Shown here piece by piece: positions 15,181 through 23,111 of a DNA stretch of 26,422 nucleotides (its first letter is position 1; the number at the start of each line of letters is the position of its first letter). The position numbers and the translations under genes are program-made. This DNA comes from a virus. A model generated the notes under the pieces. It saw only the letters and a list, made by a program, of their open reading frames with translations, had not been told where the DNA came from and did no database searches. The DNA is taken from the IMG/VR virus record IMGVR_UViG_3300028384_000457, positions 1 through 26,422 of that record, one strand, 5' to 3'.

Positions 15181-15808
15181 TACAGTAAAAAATCAAGATG
15201 AGTTTTCGTCAGGATTGATGGAAGCTTATGATAGATGGATGGGTGGAGATACGTTCCAGAATACTGAAATCGTAGAATCTTATGGTAATAAGGCACCTCA
15301 GTCACACGGTGCTGAAATTGAAGATACCACTAAGAAAAAGAAGACTGCTAAGAAAGGTTCTTATGTAGGACAAGAAAGTGCTCCTAAGAATGAGGAAGTT
15401 CAAATTTGCGAAAAGTGTGGTGGCGAGCATCCTACCGATGAGTGCCCTAACATTCTTGAGCGTGAAGAGTATGAGATTGATGGCGAAGTTCATGTTCTTG
15501 AGTTGATCAAGATGGAGGGTAGCATGGAGACAGCACGTAATAATGTTGGTGCTTCTACTTGCTGGAAAGGATATAAAGCAAAGGGAACTAAGAAGAAAGG
15601 CGGTAAGACCGTTCCCAACTGTGTAAAAGAAGAGGAACTAGCAGAGAAGAAGTTAGATAAGGTTGATCATTCTGAACTAAAGGGTAAGCACGCTGATCGT
15701 AAAGATAAGGACATCGATAACGATGGTGATGTAGATGGTTCTGACAAGTATCTACATATGCGTCGTAAGAAAGTTTCTAAGATCATTGCAATGAAAGGTA
15801 AAAAATGA
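15158..15808 (+). CDS. Basic protein with zinc-knuckle-like motif and EF-hand-like loop, probably virion-associated
   Basis: The protein has 216 aa. Residues 84-96 read CEKCGGEHPTDEC, a CX2CX3HX4C arrangement one residue shorter than a retroviral zinc knuckle. Residues 125-155 are a basic segment bounded by two Cys (STCWKGYKAKGTKKKGGKTV then PNC). Residues 185-196, DIDNDGDVDGSD, match the 12-residue EF-hand/dockerin calcium loop. Lys-rich linkers join these modules, and the last 20 residues are basic. No catalytic motif is seen. The modular, metal-binding, basic nature suggests nucleic-acid or assembly binding in the virion. The start overlaps the upstream gene by 23 bases; ATG 15218 (MEAYDRWMGG) is an alternative. 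Confidence 0.8.
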   Translation: MKYQEPTNTVKNQDEFSSGLMEAYDRWMGGDTFQNTEIVESYGNKAPQSHGAEIEDTTKKKKTAKKGSYVGQESAPKNEEVQICEKCGGEHPTDECPNILEREEYEIDGEVHVLELIKMEGSMETARNNVGASTCWKGYKAKGTKKKGGKTVPNCVKEEELAEKKLDKVDHSELKGKHADRKDKDIDNDGDVDGSDKYLHMRRKKVSKIIAMKGKK

Positions 15809-16263
15809 AATCGTTTGAACAATTCCGTGAGGAGTGTGGTTGCGAAAAAAAGAATCGCAAGGTAAAATCGAAAAAGAAAAGCACTGTGGAAGTGATGCCA
15901 ACAGTTAATGATGGTGAGAAGGGTATGACTACAAGACCCAATAACGAGAGTGTTAAGTTCGCTGGCAACTATCAAGGTCCATTGTATGCAAGACATCCTG
16001 ATTTGGTCAAAGAAGAGGCACCAAAGGGAAAAAAGTATGAGCGTATGATCAAACATATTAAAAGATCATACGCTAAAGATGGCAAACTGTCCGACGATGA
16101 AAAGTCTATCGCATACGCTACCGCGTGGAAACATAAGAACAAGAAAGAATCTTTTGAAGGTGGTGTTCAAAAAGCACGCCGCGATTATCGTTCTGGCACG
16201 CTATTGACCTTTAAACAATTTGTTGCTAAACTTACTGACATTTTAGATGAGTGGGAGAAATAA
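15805..16263 (+). CDS. Basic protein, probably virion-associated (152 aa)
   Basis: It begins MKSFEQFREECGCEKKNRK, a short amphipathic lead followed by a Lys-rich segment. The middle has VKFAGNYQGPLYARHPDLVK, and KKYERMIKHIKRSYAKDGKL plus SDDEKSIAYATAWKHKNKK form a helical basic module that I associate with cyanophage structural proteins. A repeated-looking KSFEQFREE / LLTFKQFVAKLTD pattern sits at the two ends. The start overlaps the previous stop as ATGA. The function is unproven. Confidence 0.75.
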   Translation: MKSFEQFREECGCEKKNRKVKSKKKSTVEVMPTVNDGEKGMTTRPNNESVKFAGNYQGPLYARHPDLVKEEAPKGKKYERMIKHIKRSYAKDGKLSDDEKSIAYATAWKHKNKKESFEGGVQKARRDYRSGTLLTFKQFVAKLTDILDEWEK

Positions 16264-16266
16264 ATA
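16260..16266 (+). promoter_or_regulatory. Late-promoter-like ATAAATA
   Basis: ATAAATA overlaps the stop of the preceding gene and lies 23 bases upstream of ATG 16290. It has the same arrangement as the other late-type elements in this module but is one base short of the full octamer. Confidence 0.4.
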
Positions 16267-16289
16267 GAAGAGCTCCATGCTTTAAGATC

Positions 16290-16493
16290 ATGCTCGCTTT
16301 TCTACTTCCACTCGCATCAAAAGTTATTTCAGACGCTGTTGCTAAGATTCCTGATAACGAGGAACTTGGTGAGCAGTTGATTAAGATCTGTCTAGTTATT
16401 CTCAAGAAGGCAGTTGCTCTAACCAAAACAGATATGGATGATAAATTACTTGCAGTTGTTGAGCAAGCAATCAACAACCGCGAAGAAGTTTGA
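16290..16493 (+). CDS. Small helical protein of unknown function (67 aa)
   Basis: From ATG 16290 it reads MLAFLLPLASKVISDAVAKI, PDNEELGEQLIKICLVILKK, then AVALTKTDMDDKLLAVVEQA. It is entirely helical in character, with a hydrophobic N terminus and a hydrophobic middle helix, so it may be amphipathic or membrane-associated. An in-frame GTG 16251 would add 13 residues that overlap the upstream gene. The late-type element between the two favours 16290. A holin-like role is conceivable but unsupported. Confidence 0.65.
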   Translation: MLAFLLPLASKVISDAVAKIPDNEELGEQLIKICLVILKKAVALTKTDMDDKLLAVVEQAINNREEV

Positions 16494-16496
16494 GAA

Positions 16497-16504
16497 TATA
16501 AATA
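16497..16504 (+). promoter_or_regulatory. T4-late-type promoter element TATAAATA
   Basis: A perfect octamer lies in the 46-base gap between 16493 and 16540. GGAG (16526-16529) and ATG 16540 follow. This is the best-placed late promoter in the window. Confidence 0.65.
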
Positions 16505-16539
16505 AATTTTAGGAATAGTAAATCTGGAGTAAGTTATCC

Positions 16540-17229
16540 ATGTCCCTGTATAGTCGCGCTGAAACAGACGCACAAAGTTTGAAACTACTTAATACTACAG
16601 AGAAAAACTCTGTAGATAAGTATGATCATGATAACACCAAGATCGTAGATGGTGATAGCACTGTTGCTGGCGCACAGGGTTATGCCACTGCTGCCCGTCG
16701 TTCAATTTTTATTGATGACACAGAAGCAACTCTTGCTGAGAATATTGAACGTGGTTTAACTGCTCCTGGTTGGTGGGAGTATATGACTTATACTGATGCT
16801 TCAGGTGCTACTCGTCACAAAGCAACCCACCTTGTATCATTCAAGGATGCTCCTGTTAATACCGCTGACGCTGATGATGATATCGCAGCAGATGTAGCAT
16901 CGGCAATCACAGTTGGCACTCTTGCTGCTGTCACTGTTGCTGCTGGAGTCGCAGCTACTTTCGATGCTGCTTCTGTTTCTTCTACTGATTCTGGAACGCT
17001 CGTCTTCACATGGCAGCGTCAGAAAACTGCTAATGGTCGCTGGGCAAACGTCACAGCAACCCTCGATGGTGGTATCTATGACACCACTTCAGTTAATGGC
17101 GAACTTACAATTGCTGCTGGCGATGTAGTAGTTGGTCTTGATGGTTATGAGTTCCGTGTTAAGGTAACCAACACTGTTGGTGGTGAGGAAGTTGTTTCCA
17201 ACGATGCTACTCTAACAGTCACCGCATAA
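16540..17229 (+). CDS. Virion structural-type protein with C-terminal Ig-like domain
   Basis: The protein has 229 aa. The N-terminal half includes YATAARRSIFIDDTEATLAE and GLTAPGWWEYMTYTDASGAT, ending in HLVSFKD. An Ala/Val/Asp-rich linker (about 105-140) leads to a beta-rich C-terminal domain: GTLVFTWQRQKTANGRWANV, ELTIAAGD, GYEFRVKVTNTVGGEEVVSN and ATLTV. The Trp in the second strand, YxFRVxVTN and the final ATLTV are typical of Ig-like (bacterial/phage type) domains that decorate capsids and tails. It is the only gene here with a clear intergenic TATAAATA plus GGAG, consistent with abundant late expression. Confidence 0.8.
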   Translation: MSLYSRAETDAQSLKLLNTTEKNSVDKYDHDNTKIVDGDSTVAGAQGYATAARRSIFIDDTEATLAENIERGLTAPGWWEYMTYTDASGATRHKATHLVSFKDAPVNTADADDDIAADVASAITVGTLAAVTVAAGVAATFDAASVSSTDSGTLVFTWQRQKTANGRWANVTATLDGGIYDTTSVNGELTIAAGDVVVGLDGYEFRVKVTNTVGGEEVVSNDATLTVTA

Positions 17230-17234
17230 TTTGA

Positions 17235-17591
17235 ATGAACTTTTCTGAATTGACGCCAGAAAACTGGCTCTTCTTTGCTATTCAAAACTACAATAACCCG
17301 TCGTCAGTAACTTATAGTGATTTTGAAGAAGACTTAAAGAGATTTAAGTATATCAAAAGATTGTTAAAAAGATACTCGACGACGGGTGAATTGAAAACAC
17401 ATCTCATTTTAAATCATGTGATTGTATTGTATAATGTGTTTAATGATGCAGCAACTCCGTTGTTGTTTTATAAAACTGAAGCAACACATTGGTCTCAAAT
17501 TAAGGCATTTATGTTGTTTCTAAATAGATTACCACCTTCACTTTACAAGGATGTTGACGAAGAATGTCTAAAGAGTCTAAATCTAATTTAA
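17235..17591 (+). CDS. Protein of unknown function, 118 aa, helical
   Basis: It begins MNFSELTPENWLFFAIQNYN, then SSVTYSDFEEDLKRFKYIKR, TGELKTHLILNHVIVLYNVF and FMLFLNRLPP. The protein is all-helical and aromatic-rich, with no transmembrane segment or catalytic motif visible. It looks like a conserved small protein of marine T4-like phages, but I cannot name a function. It sits five bases after the Ig-domain gene and overlaps the next gene by 28 bases. A CTAAATA lies in its 3' part. Confidence 0.75.
   Translation: MNFSELTPENWLFFAIQNYNNPSSVTYSDFEEDLKRFKYIKRLLKRYSTTGELKTHLILNHVIVLYNVFNDAATPLLFYKTEATHWSQIKAFMLFLNRLPPSLYKDVDEECLKSLNLI
17520..17526 (+). promoter_or_regulatory. Possible late-promoter CTAAATA
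   Basis: CTAAATA lies inside the 3' end of the 17235 gene, 37 bases before ATG 17564. It could serve the next gene. Position is the only support, and it also encodes ordinary residues. Confidence 0.25.
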
Positions 17592-18277
17592 ATGAAATGG
17601 TTGCTGGAGACGGTTCTGGTCTTCAGTTACCACCTGCTTTTGTTATGGTGAATCCTAGACAACATCGTAAGTATAAGAAGGCAAATCAAGATAAAGTTGA
17701 TGGTCGCACTAAAGGTGCCCGCTCTCTCTTCAATCGTATCCAAAAAAGAAAAATGAAAGAACAACTAGAATCTCAAATTGATGAGGCAATTGTGTCTGAC
17801 ACAGAGAGGGCACAGAAGTCAATCGCTCAAAGTAAAAAACTCACTCGTTCCAAAGAACTTCAAAAGAAGAGAAAGGAAGCGAAAGAGAAGATGATGAATA
17901 AGTCTAAAGAGATGGACACTCTTATGAAAGCTCGTCTTTCCGATTTCAAGAAGAAAGAGAAAGATCAGCAGAAAAAAGTTCAAATGCAAAAAAACTCTAT
18001 TGAATTTGAAGGTAATGTAATGATGGAAAATCAAGATGTAGTTCAAGTTGCTCTCGACGTTGCAACTTCTGAACTCAATCCTCAAGGCGAGGGTTCATTT
18101 GCCAAGATTCAGTTCGCTGATGGTGGCGTTCAAAATCTCGACAACTTCTCAGCAAAGCGTATTGCTGCTTGTTATGCTCAGTTAGATGACACGCACAAGC
18201 AACAGTTCCAGTATATGCTGAACAAAGACGCTTCTACGTATCAATCTGCTCTTGATTTTGCCATCAGAAACGTTTGA
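17564..18277 (+). CDS. Lys-rich coiled-coil protein, possibly structural or core protein
   Basis: The protein has 237 aa. Residues 65-150 are a long, very basic coiled-coil-like helix rich in K, R, E, M and Q (RSKELQKKRKEAKEKMMNKS and onward). A C-terminal domain of about 85 residues follows, with VVQVALDVATSELNPQG and FSAKRIAACYAQLDDTHKQQ then YMLNKDASTYQSALDFAIRN. No enzyme motif is visible. The composition resembles phage scaffolding or core proteins, but this is inference from composition and late location. The start overlaps the upstream gene. Confidence 0.75.
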   Translation: MSKESKSNLNEMVAGDGSGLQLPPAFVMVNPRQHRKYKKANQDKVDGRTKGARSLFNRIQKRKMKEQLESQIDEAIVSDTERAQKSIAQSKKLTRSKELQKKRKEAKEKMMNKSKEMDTLMKARLSDFKKKEKDQQKKVQMQKNSIEFEGNVMMENQDVVQVALDVATSELNPQGEGSFAKIQFADGGVQNLDNFSAKRIAACYAQLDDTHKQQFQYMLNKDASTYQSALDFAIRNV

Positions 18278-18289
18278 TTCGGGGGAATC

Positions 18290-18724
18290 ATGGCATTCGG
18301 TCTTGGTAAAATAGCGGTCCTTGAAAGCAAACTCGATATTTATGAAGACCTATCAAAGGAGATGCTCGACAAGCTCGAAAAAGCAGTCGGCACTATCTCA
18401 GAAAACAGCAACAGAGTTGCTGTAATTTTGGAGCGCCATGAAAATAGATTGGATGAAAGCGAGAGGGCAGATAAATTGATTATCGGTATGTTGGAAGAGA
18501 TGAAAGCAAGGCACGAAAAGGATAATGAAACTATCCACAGCAGAGTGTCTGCTCTTCAAAAGAAAGTAGATATCAATGCTAAGTTTGTGATTGGTGCTGG
18601 TGCTGTTCTTGCTACTGTTGTGACAGTGTTACAAGTGGTCCCACCTATCATTAAAGTCTTGACGCCACAGGAATCTTCTGTTAGTATGAACTCAGTAGTA
18701 ACAGACATTAGTGAGTTATCTTGA
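18290..18724 (+). CDS. Coiled-coil protein with C-terminal membrane segment
   Basis: The protein has 144 aa. Residues 8-95 form a heptad-like coiled coil (IYEDLSKEMLDKLEKAVGTI and VAVILERHENRLDES). A hydrophobic segment follows, KFVIGAGAVLATVVTVLQVV, long enough to cross the membrane, and then a short Ser-rich tail. The layout resembles phage XhlA-like or other lysis-accessory proteins, or a membrane-tethered structural protein; neither is proven. It has a strong GGGGGAA ribosome site (gap of 12 bases after the previous gene), and its stop lies within the gene 61 start region. Confidence 0.75.
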   Translation: MAFGLGKIAVLESKLDIYEDLSKEMLDKLEKAVGTISENSNRVAVILERHENRLDESERADKLIIGMLEEMKARHEKDNETIHSRVSALQKKVDINAKFVIGAGAVLATVVTVLQVVPPIIKVLTPQESSVSMNSVVTDISELS

Positions 18725-19700
18725 CGTAAAGTATATCCAACTAGTATCCTCTCGCTTAGTTCTCTTTACCCGTAAGAAGGCAGACCTGTATAACTTCAGA
18801 TGTCCTTATTGTGGTGATTCTCAGAAGAGAAAGAACAAAGCTAGAGGATATCTTTTTAAGATCAAGAATGACTTTGTGTTTAAGTGTCACAATTGTGGCA
18901 TGGGAAGAACACTTGCTAATTTTTTAAAGGATCAAGATACGCATCTTCATGATCAATATGTCATGGAGAAGTTTAAGGATGGGAAGACTGGTAAAGGGAC
19001 AACTGTTCCTAATCCTAAGTTTGAGTTTAAGGAACCAAAATTTGTAAAACGCGATACCGATTTAGAGAAAATTTCTGATCTAAATAGTTCTCACCCAGCG
19101 AGAGAATATCTTGAGAAGAGAGGCATCAAAGATCTAGATTACTTTTATTACTGTCCGAAGTTTAAGGCTTGGACAAATAAACAAAAGAAGATGTTTGACA
19201 ATCTTAGACAAGATAGTCCCAGAATTATTATTCCATTCCGAGACAAAGAAGGTAACCTCTTTGGATATCAAGGCAGATCTCTTGCCCCTAAGGCAAAACT
19301 AAGATACATAACGATCATGCTGGACGAGGAACAACCCAAGATCTTCGGACTGGACAAAATAAAACAAAACGAAACCGTTTATATTGTTGAAGGACCATTT
19401 GATTCTACTTTTCTAAAGAACTCAGTCGCCATGGCGGGTTCTGATGCTGATGTTCGTTCTTATAATTGGAACGATTATGTTTGGATTTTTGACAACGAAC
19501 CAAGAAATAAAGAAATCGTTGATAGAATCGATAAAACTTTGAAGCGTGGAGACAAAGTAGTCATCTGGCCAAAAACTATACAACAAAAAGACATCAATGA
19601 CATGCATCTTGCTGGACATGATGTTCAAACTCTGGTAGAATCTAACATCTATCAGGGTCTAACTGCTACTCTTAAATTTAACGACTGGAAGAAAGTATGA
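18711..19700 (+). CDS. 61: DNA primase gp61
   Basis: The protein has 329 aa, close to T4 gp61 (342). It makes RNA primers for lagging-strand synthesis with helicase gp41. Motifs are an N-terminal zinc ribbon (CPYC at 31-34 and CHNC at 59-62), RIIIPFRDKEGNLFGYQGRS, and a Toprim-like catalytic domain with VYIVEGPFDS and VWIFDNEPRN. The start is GTG 18711 (no ATG precedes the zinc ribbon in frame), overlapping the upstream gene by 14 bases. The stop overlaps nrdA as ATGA. Confidence 0.93.
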   Translation: MSYLDVKYIQLVSSRLVLFTRKKADLYNFRCPYCGDSQKRKNKARGYLFKIKNDFVFKCHNCGMGRTLANFLKDQDTHLHDQYVMEKFKDGKTGKGTTVPNPKFEFKEPKFVKRDTDLEKISDLNSSHPAREYLEKRGIKDLDYFYYCPKFKAWTNKQKKMFDNLRQDSPRIIIPFRDKEGNLFGYQGRSLAPKAKLRYITIMLDEEQPKIFGLDKIKQNETVYIVEGPFDSTFLKNSVAMAGSDADVRSYNWNDYVWIFDNEPRNKEIVDRIDKTLKRGDKVVIWPKTIQQKDINDMHLAGHDVQTLVESNIYQGLTATLKFNDWKKV

Positions 19701-21943
19701 CAAACGGGCACAGTATCAATGTAAAGAAGCGCAGCGGCGCTGTAGAGGCATTGAACCTCGACAAGATTCATAAGATGGTTGATGAAGCTTGTGAGGGTTT
19801 AGGGAGCGGCGTAAGCGCCTCACAGGTCGAAATGAACTCAGGGTTACAGTTTTTCGATGGTATCGAAACTAAGGACATTCAGGAGATCCTGGTGCGTTCT
19901 GCTAGTGACTTGATTAGTTTAGAGAATCCTAACTATCAGTTCGTTGCTGCTCGTCTGCTTCTTTTTGCTGTCCGTAAACAAGTATTTGGATCTGAGTGGG
20001 TGAATGGTTATCCATCAATCCTAGATCATGCTAAGGATTGTGTTGATAAGAAAGTATATGATGGCGAAATTATAGATAAGTATAGTTATGATGAATGGAC
20101 CAAGATTGATTCTTGGATCGATCACGACAGAGATATGCTATTCACCTATGCTGGTCTTCGCCAGGTAGTTGATAAGTATCTTGTTCAAGATCGCAGTAGT
20201 GGTATCTTGTTTGAGACACCTCAATACATGTATATGATGATTGCTGCTACTCTCTTTCAAAACTATCCTAAGGAGACAAGACTTGAGTATGTCCGAAAAT
20301 ACTACAACGCAATCTCAAAACACAAAATCAACATTCCCACACCTATCATGGCGGGAGTGCGAACTACACTTCGACAATTTGCTAGCTGTGTTCTTGTTGA
20401 TTCTGATGACACCCTCGATAGCATCTTTAGTTCTGATATGGCTATCGGCAGATATGTTGCACAAAGGGCGGGAATCGGTATCAACGCAGGCAGAATCCGT
20501 GGCATCAACAGTTGTACACAGAATGGCATCCGAGGTGGATCAGCGACAGTACACTTCCCCATCTGGCACCAGGAAATAGAAGATATTTTAGTTCTTAAGA
20601 ATAATAAAGGCACAGAAGATAATCGCGTAAGAAAACTTGACTACTCAATTCAAATCAGCAAACTGTTTTACGAACGTTTCATCAACAACGAAGACATCAC
20701 TCTCTTCAGTCCGCATGACGTTCCTGGTCTGTATGACGCTTTTGGCACTCCTGAATTTGATGATCTCTATCGCCAGTATGAATCTGATGGATCAATTCCA
20801 AAGCGATCTATTGGCGGTCAAGAACTTCTTCTGGACCTCCTGAAGGAGAGAGCAGAGACTGGTCGTTTGTACATCATGAACATCGACCACTGTAATGAGC
20901 ATTCGTCTTTCAAAGACAAGGTTTATATGAGCAACCTATGCCAAGAGATCACACTTCCAACTAAACCATTGCAACATATTGATGATGACAATGGAGAAAT
21001 CGCCCTCTGTATTTTGTCTGCTGTTAATGTGGGTAAGGTCTCTAAGAAGGAAGAGCTTGAGGAAATCTGTGATCTTGCTGTACGTGGTCTTGAGGAGTTG
21101 GTGGACTATCAAGAGTATCCAGTCGCAGCAGCAGAATTGAGCACCAAGAATCGCAGATCTCTTGGGATTGGTTATATCGGATTAGCACATTACCTAGCAA
21201 AACAAGGAGAACACTATGACGATCCAAAAGCATGGAAACTCGTCCACGACTTGTCTGAATCTTTCCAATATTACCTGCTCAAGTCAAGCAACCAAATCGC
21301 TAAAGAGAAGGGCAAGTGTGGATATTTTGATAGAACCAAGTATGCAGATGGTATCCTCCCAATCGACACTTACAAGCGTGACATCGATGAGTTCTGCGGA
21401 ACAGAACTGAATCATGATTGGGAAAGTCTTCGAGTATCTATCACCACCCATGGTCTTAGGCACTCAACACTGTCCGCACAAATGCCATCAGAGAGCAGTT
21501 CCGTTGTGTCAAATGCCACAAATGGAATTGAACCACCTAGAGCATACTTGTCCACTAAAAAGTCAAAGAAGGGACCGCTCAAGCAGATCGTTCCTCAGTA
21601 TGGTAGTTTCAAGAATAACTACACTCTTCTTTGGGACATGAAGGATAATGATGGTTACATCAAAATTGTTGCTGCCATGCAAAAGTTTTTTGACCAGGCA
21701 ATTTCTGGTAACTGGAGTTATAATCCAGAAAATTATGAGAACAATGAGGTGCCAGTATCTGTCATGGCAGGTGACTTCCTGAAAACATACAAGTATGGAT
21801 GGAAGACTTCTTATTATCAAAACACTTATGATCAAAAAGGAGATGAACCACAACTAACAGAAGAAAAGAAAGCATCTATTGAAGATTTACTACAAGAAAT
21901 TTTAGAGACCGAGGAGGAAGATTGTGACAGCTGTAAAATTTAG
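19697..21943 (+). CDS. nrdA: Ribonucleotide reductase large subunit, class Ia (NrdA)
   Basis: The protein has 748 aa (E. coli 761). It reduces ribonucleoside diphosphates to deoxy forms, supplying phage DNA synthesis. The N terminus matches E. coli NrdA (KRSGAVEALNLDKIHKMVDE, an ATP-cone-type start). LRQFASCVLV holds the first redox Cys. NLCQEITLPTKP carries the conserved N-x-C-x-E active site. SAQMPSESSSVVSNATNGIEP is the C-terminal barrel signature. The last residues, CDSCKI, supply the swinging-tail cysteine pair, spaced CX2C rather than CX4C as in E. coli. The start overlaps gene 61 (ATGA). No intron or split is seen. Confidence 0.98.
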   Translation: MTNGHSINVKKRSGAVEALNLDKIHKMVDEACEGLGSGVSASQVEMNSGLQFFDGIETKDIQEILVRSASDLISLENPNYQFVAARLLLFAVRKQVFGSEWVNGYPSILDHAKDCVDKKVYDGEIIDKYSYDEWTKIDSWIDHDRDMLFTYAGLRQVVDKYLVQDRSSGILFETPQYMYMMIAATLFQNYPKETRLEYVRKYYNAISKHKINIPTPIMAGVRTTLRQFASCVLVDSDDTLDSIFSSDMAIGRYVAQRAGIGINAGRIRGINSCTQNGIRGGSATVHFPIWHQEIEDILVLKNNKGTEDNRVRKLDYSIQISKLFYERFINNEDITLFSPHDVPGLYDAFGTPEFDDLYRQYESDGSIPKRSIGGQELLLDLLKERAETGRLYIMNIDHCNEHSSFKDKVYMSNLCQEITLPTKPLQHIDDDNGEIALCILSAVNVGKVSKKEELEEICDLAVRGLEELVDYQEYPVAAAELSTKNRRSLGIGYIGLAHYLAKQGEHYDDPKAWKLVHDLSESFQYYLLKSSNQIAKEKGKCGYFDRTKYADGILPIDTYKRDIDEFCGTELNHDWESLRVSITTHGLRHSTLSAQMPSESSSVVSNATNGIEPPRAYLSTKKSKKGPLKQIVPQYGSFKNNYTLLWDMKDNDGYIKIVAAMQKFFDQAISGNWSYNPENYENNEVPVSVMAGDFLKTYKYGWKTSYYQNTYDQKGDEPQLTEEKKASIEDLLQEILETEEEDCDSCKI

Positions 21944-21959
21944 AACAAACGGGGAACCC

Positions 21960-23111
21960 ATGCGTACTAAAGTAGAAGGAATGACAGTATTTAATACAGA
22001 TATTGTCGATAGCACAAAACAAAAGATGTTCTTTGGACCTCCTCTTGGGGTCCAAAGATATGATAAGTTTAAGTATCCTGTGTTTGATAAATTGACACAG
22101 CAACAACTTGGATACTTCTGGCGTCCTGAGGAGGTATCTCTACAAAAAGATCGTGCTGATTACCAAGTTCTAAATGATGCTCAAAAACACATCTTCACGT
22201 CGAACCTCAAGTATCAGATCCTCTTGGACTCTGTACAAGGTCGTGGTCCTGGTATGGCTTTCATGCCTTATTGCAGCCTACCCGAACTTGAGGGTGCCAT
22301 GAATATCTGGCAGACCATGGAGATGGTTCATAGTCGCTCTTATACCCATATCATTAAGAATGTATATGCTGACCCTTCAGAGGTATTTGACAAGATCCTA
22401 GAGGATGAGAAGATCCTTTCACGGGCACAATCTGTTACTCATGCGTATGATGAGTTCCTACGAGCAGCACAGGAGTGGGGTGCTGGTAAGATGTGGGAAC
22501 ATGCACTTGATGAAGTACCTGTCGCACAAGAAGAACTTCATGAACTCAAAAGAAAACTATATCGAGCGGTCGCTAATGTCTATATCCTTGAGGGAATTAG
22601 ATTTTACGTCTCGTTTGCTTGCTCTTTCGCATTCGGGGAACTTAAACTTCTGGAAGGAAGTGCTAAAATTATCGGACTCATCGCAAGAGACGAATCACAA
22701 CACATGACCATTACTCAGAATATTCTGAACAAGTGGCGTGATGGAGATGATCCTGAAATGGTAGAGATTGCTGCTGAAGAGGAGGAAAATGTCTATAATA
22801 TGTTCAGAAATTGTGTTGAGGAGGAGAAGTCTTGGGCAGAATATCTGTTCAAGGATGGTTCGATTATTGGTCTGAATGACAAATTGCTTGCTAAGTATGT
22901 TGAATGGACTGCTAATCGTCGTCTAAAGTCTATCGGACTCAAGGCAATTTTTGACACTCCTGTTAGCAACAATCCTCTGCCCTGGACAGAGCACTGGTTA
23001 TCCTCTAAGGGTATGCAAGTGGCACCACAGGAGACTGAGGTTGAGTCTTACCTTATTGGGAGTATCAAACAAGATGTTAAAAAGGATACGTTCGCTGGTT
23101 TCAAACTATGA
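21960..23111 (+). CDS. nrdB: Ribonucleotide reductase small subunit, class Ia (NrdB)
   Basis: The protein has 383 aa from ATG 21960. It holds the di-iron/tyrosyl radical centre used by NrdA. The visible match to E. coli NrdB is strong: FFWRPEEVSLQKDRADYQVL, FTSNLKYQILLDSVQGRGPG, EMVHSRSYTHIIKN with the radical Tyr and iron-binding E and His, IRFYVSFACSFAFGE, and IIGLIARDESQHMTI. The C terminus ends FAGFKL, the NrdA-docking tail. The start is uncertain. GTG 21924 has an ideal GGAGG but overlaps nrdA by 20 bases, ATG 21960 has GGGGA, and ATG 21981 (MTVFNTDIVD) aligns best with E. coli but lacks spacing. The stop overlaps the next gene. Confidence 0.97.
   Translation: MRTKVEGMTVFNTDIVDSTKQKMFFGPPLGVQRYDKFKYPVFDKLTQQQLGYFWRPEEVSLQKDRADYQVLNDAQKHIFTSNLKYQILLDSVQGRGPGMAFMPYCSLPELEGAMNIWQTMEMVHSRSYTHIIKNVYADPSEVFDKILEDEKILSRAQSVTHAYDEFLRAAQEWGAGKMWEHALDEVPVAQEELHELKRKLYRAVANVYILEGIRFYVSFACSFAFGELKLLEGSAKIIGLIARDESQHMTITQNILNKWRDGDDPEMVEIAAEEEENVYNMFRNCVEEEKSWAEYLFKDGSIIGLNDKLLAKYVEWTANRRLKSIGLKAIFDTPVSNNPLPWTEHWLSSKGMQVAPQETEVESYLIGSIKQDVKKDTFAGFKL

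Noticed and set aside
19080-19086. CTAAATA within gene 61
   Set aside because: It is inside the primase coding region, with no gene start within 500 bases downstream. It is probably a chance codon combination, as is the one near 7850 in gene 43.
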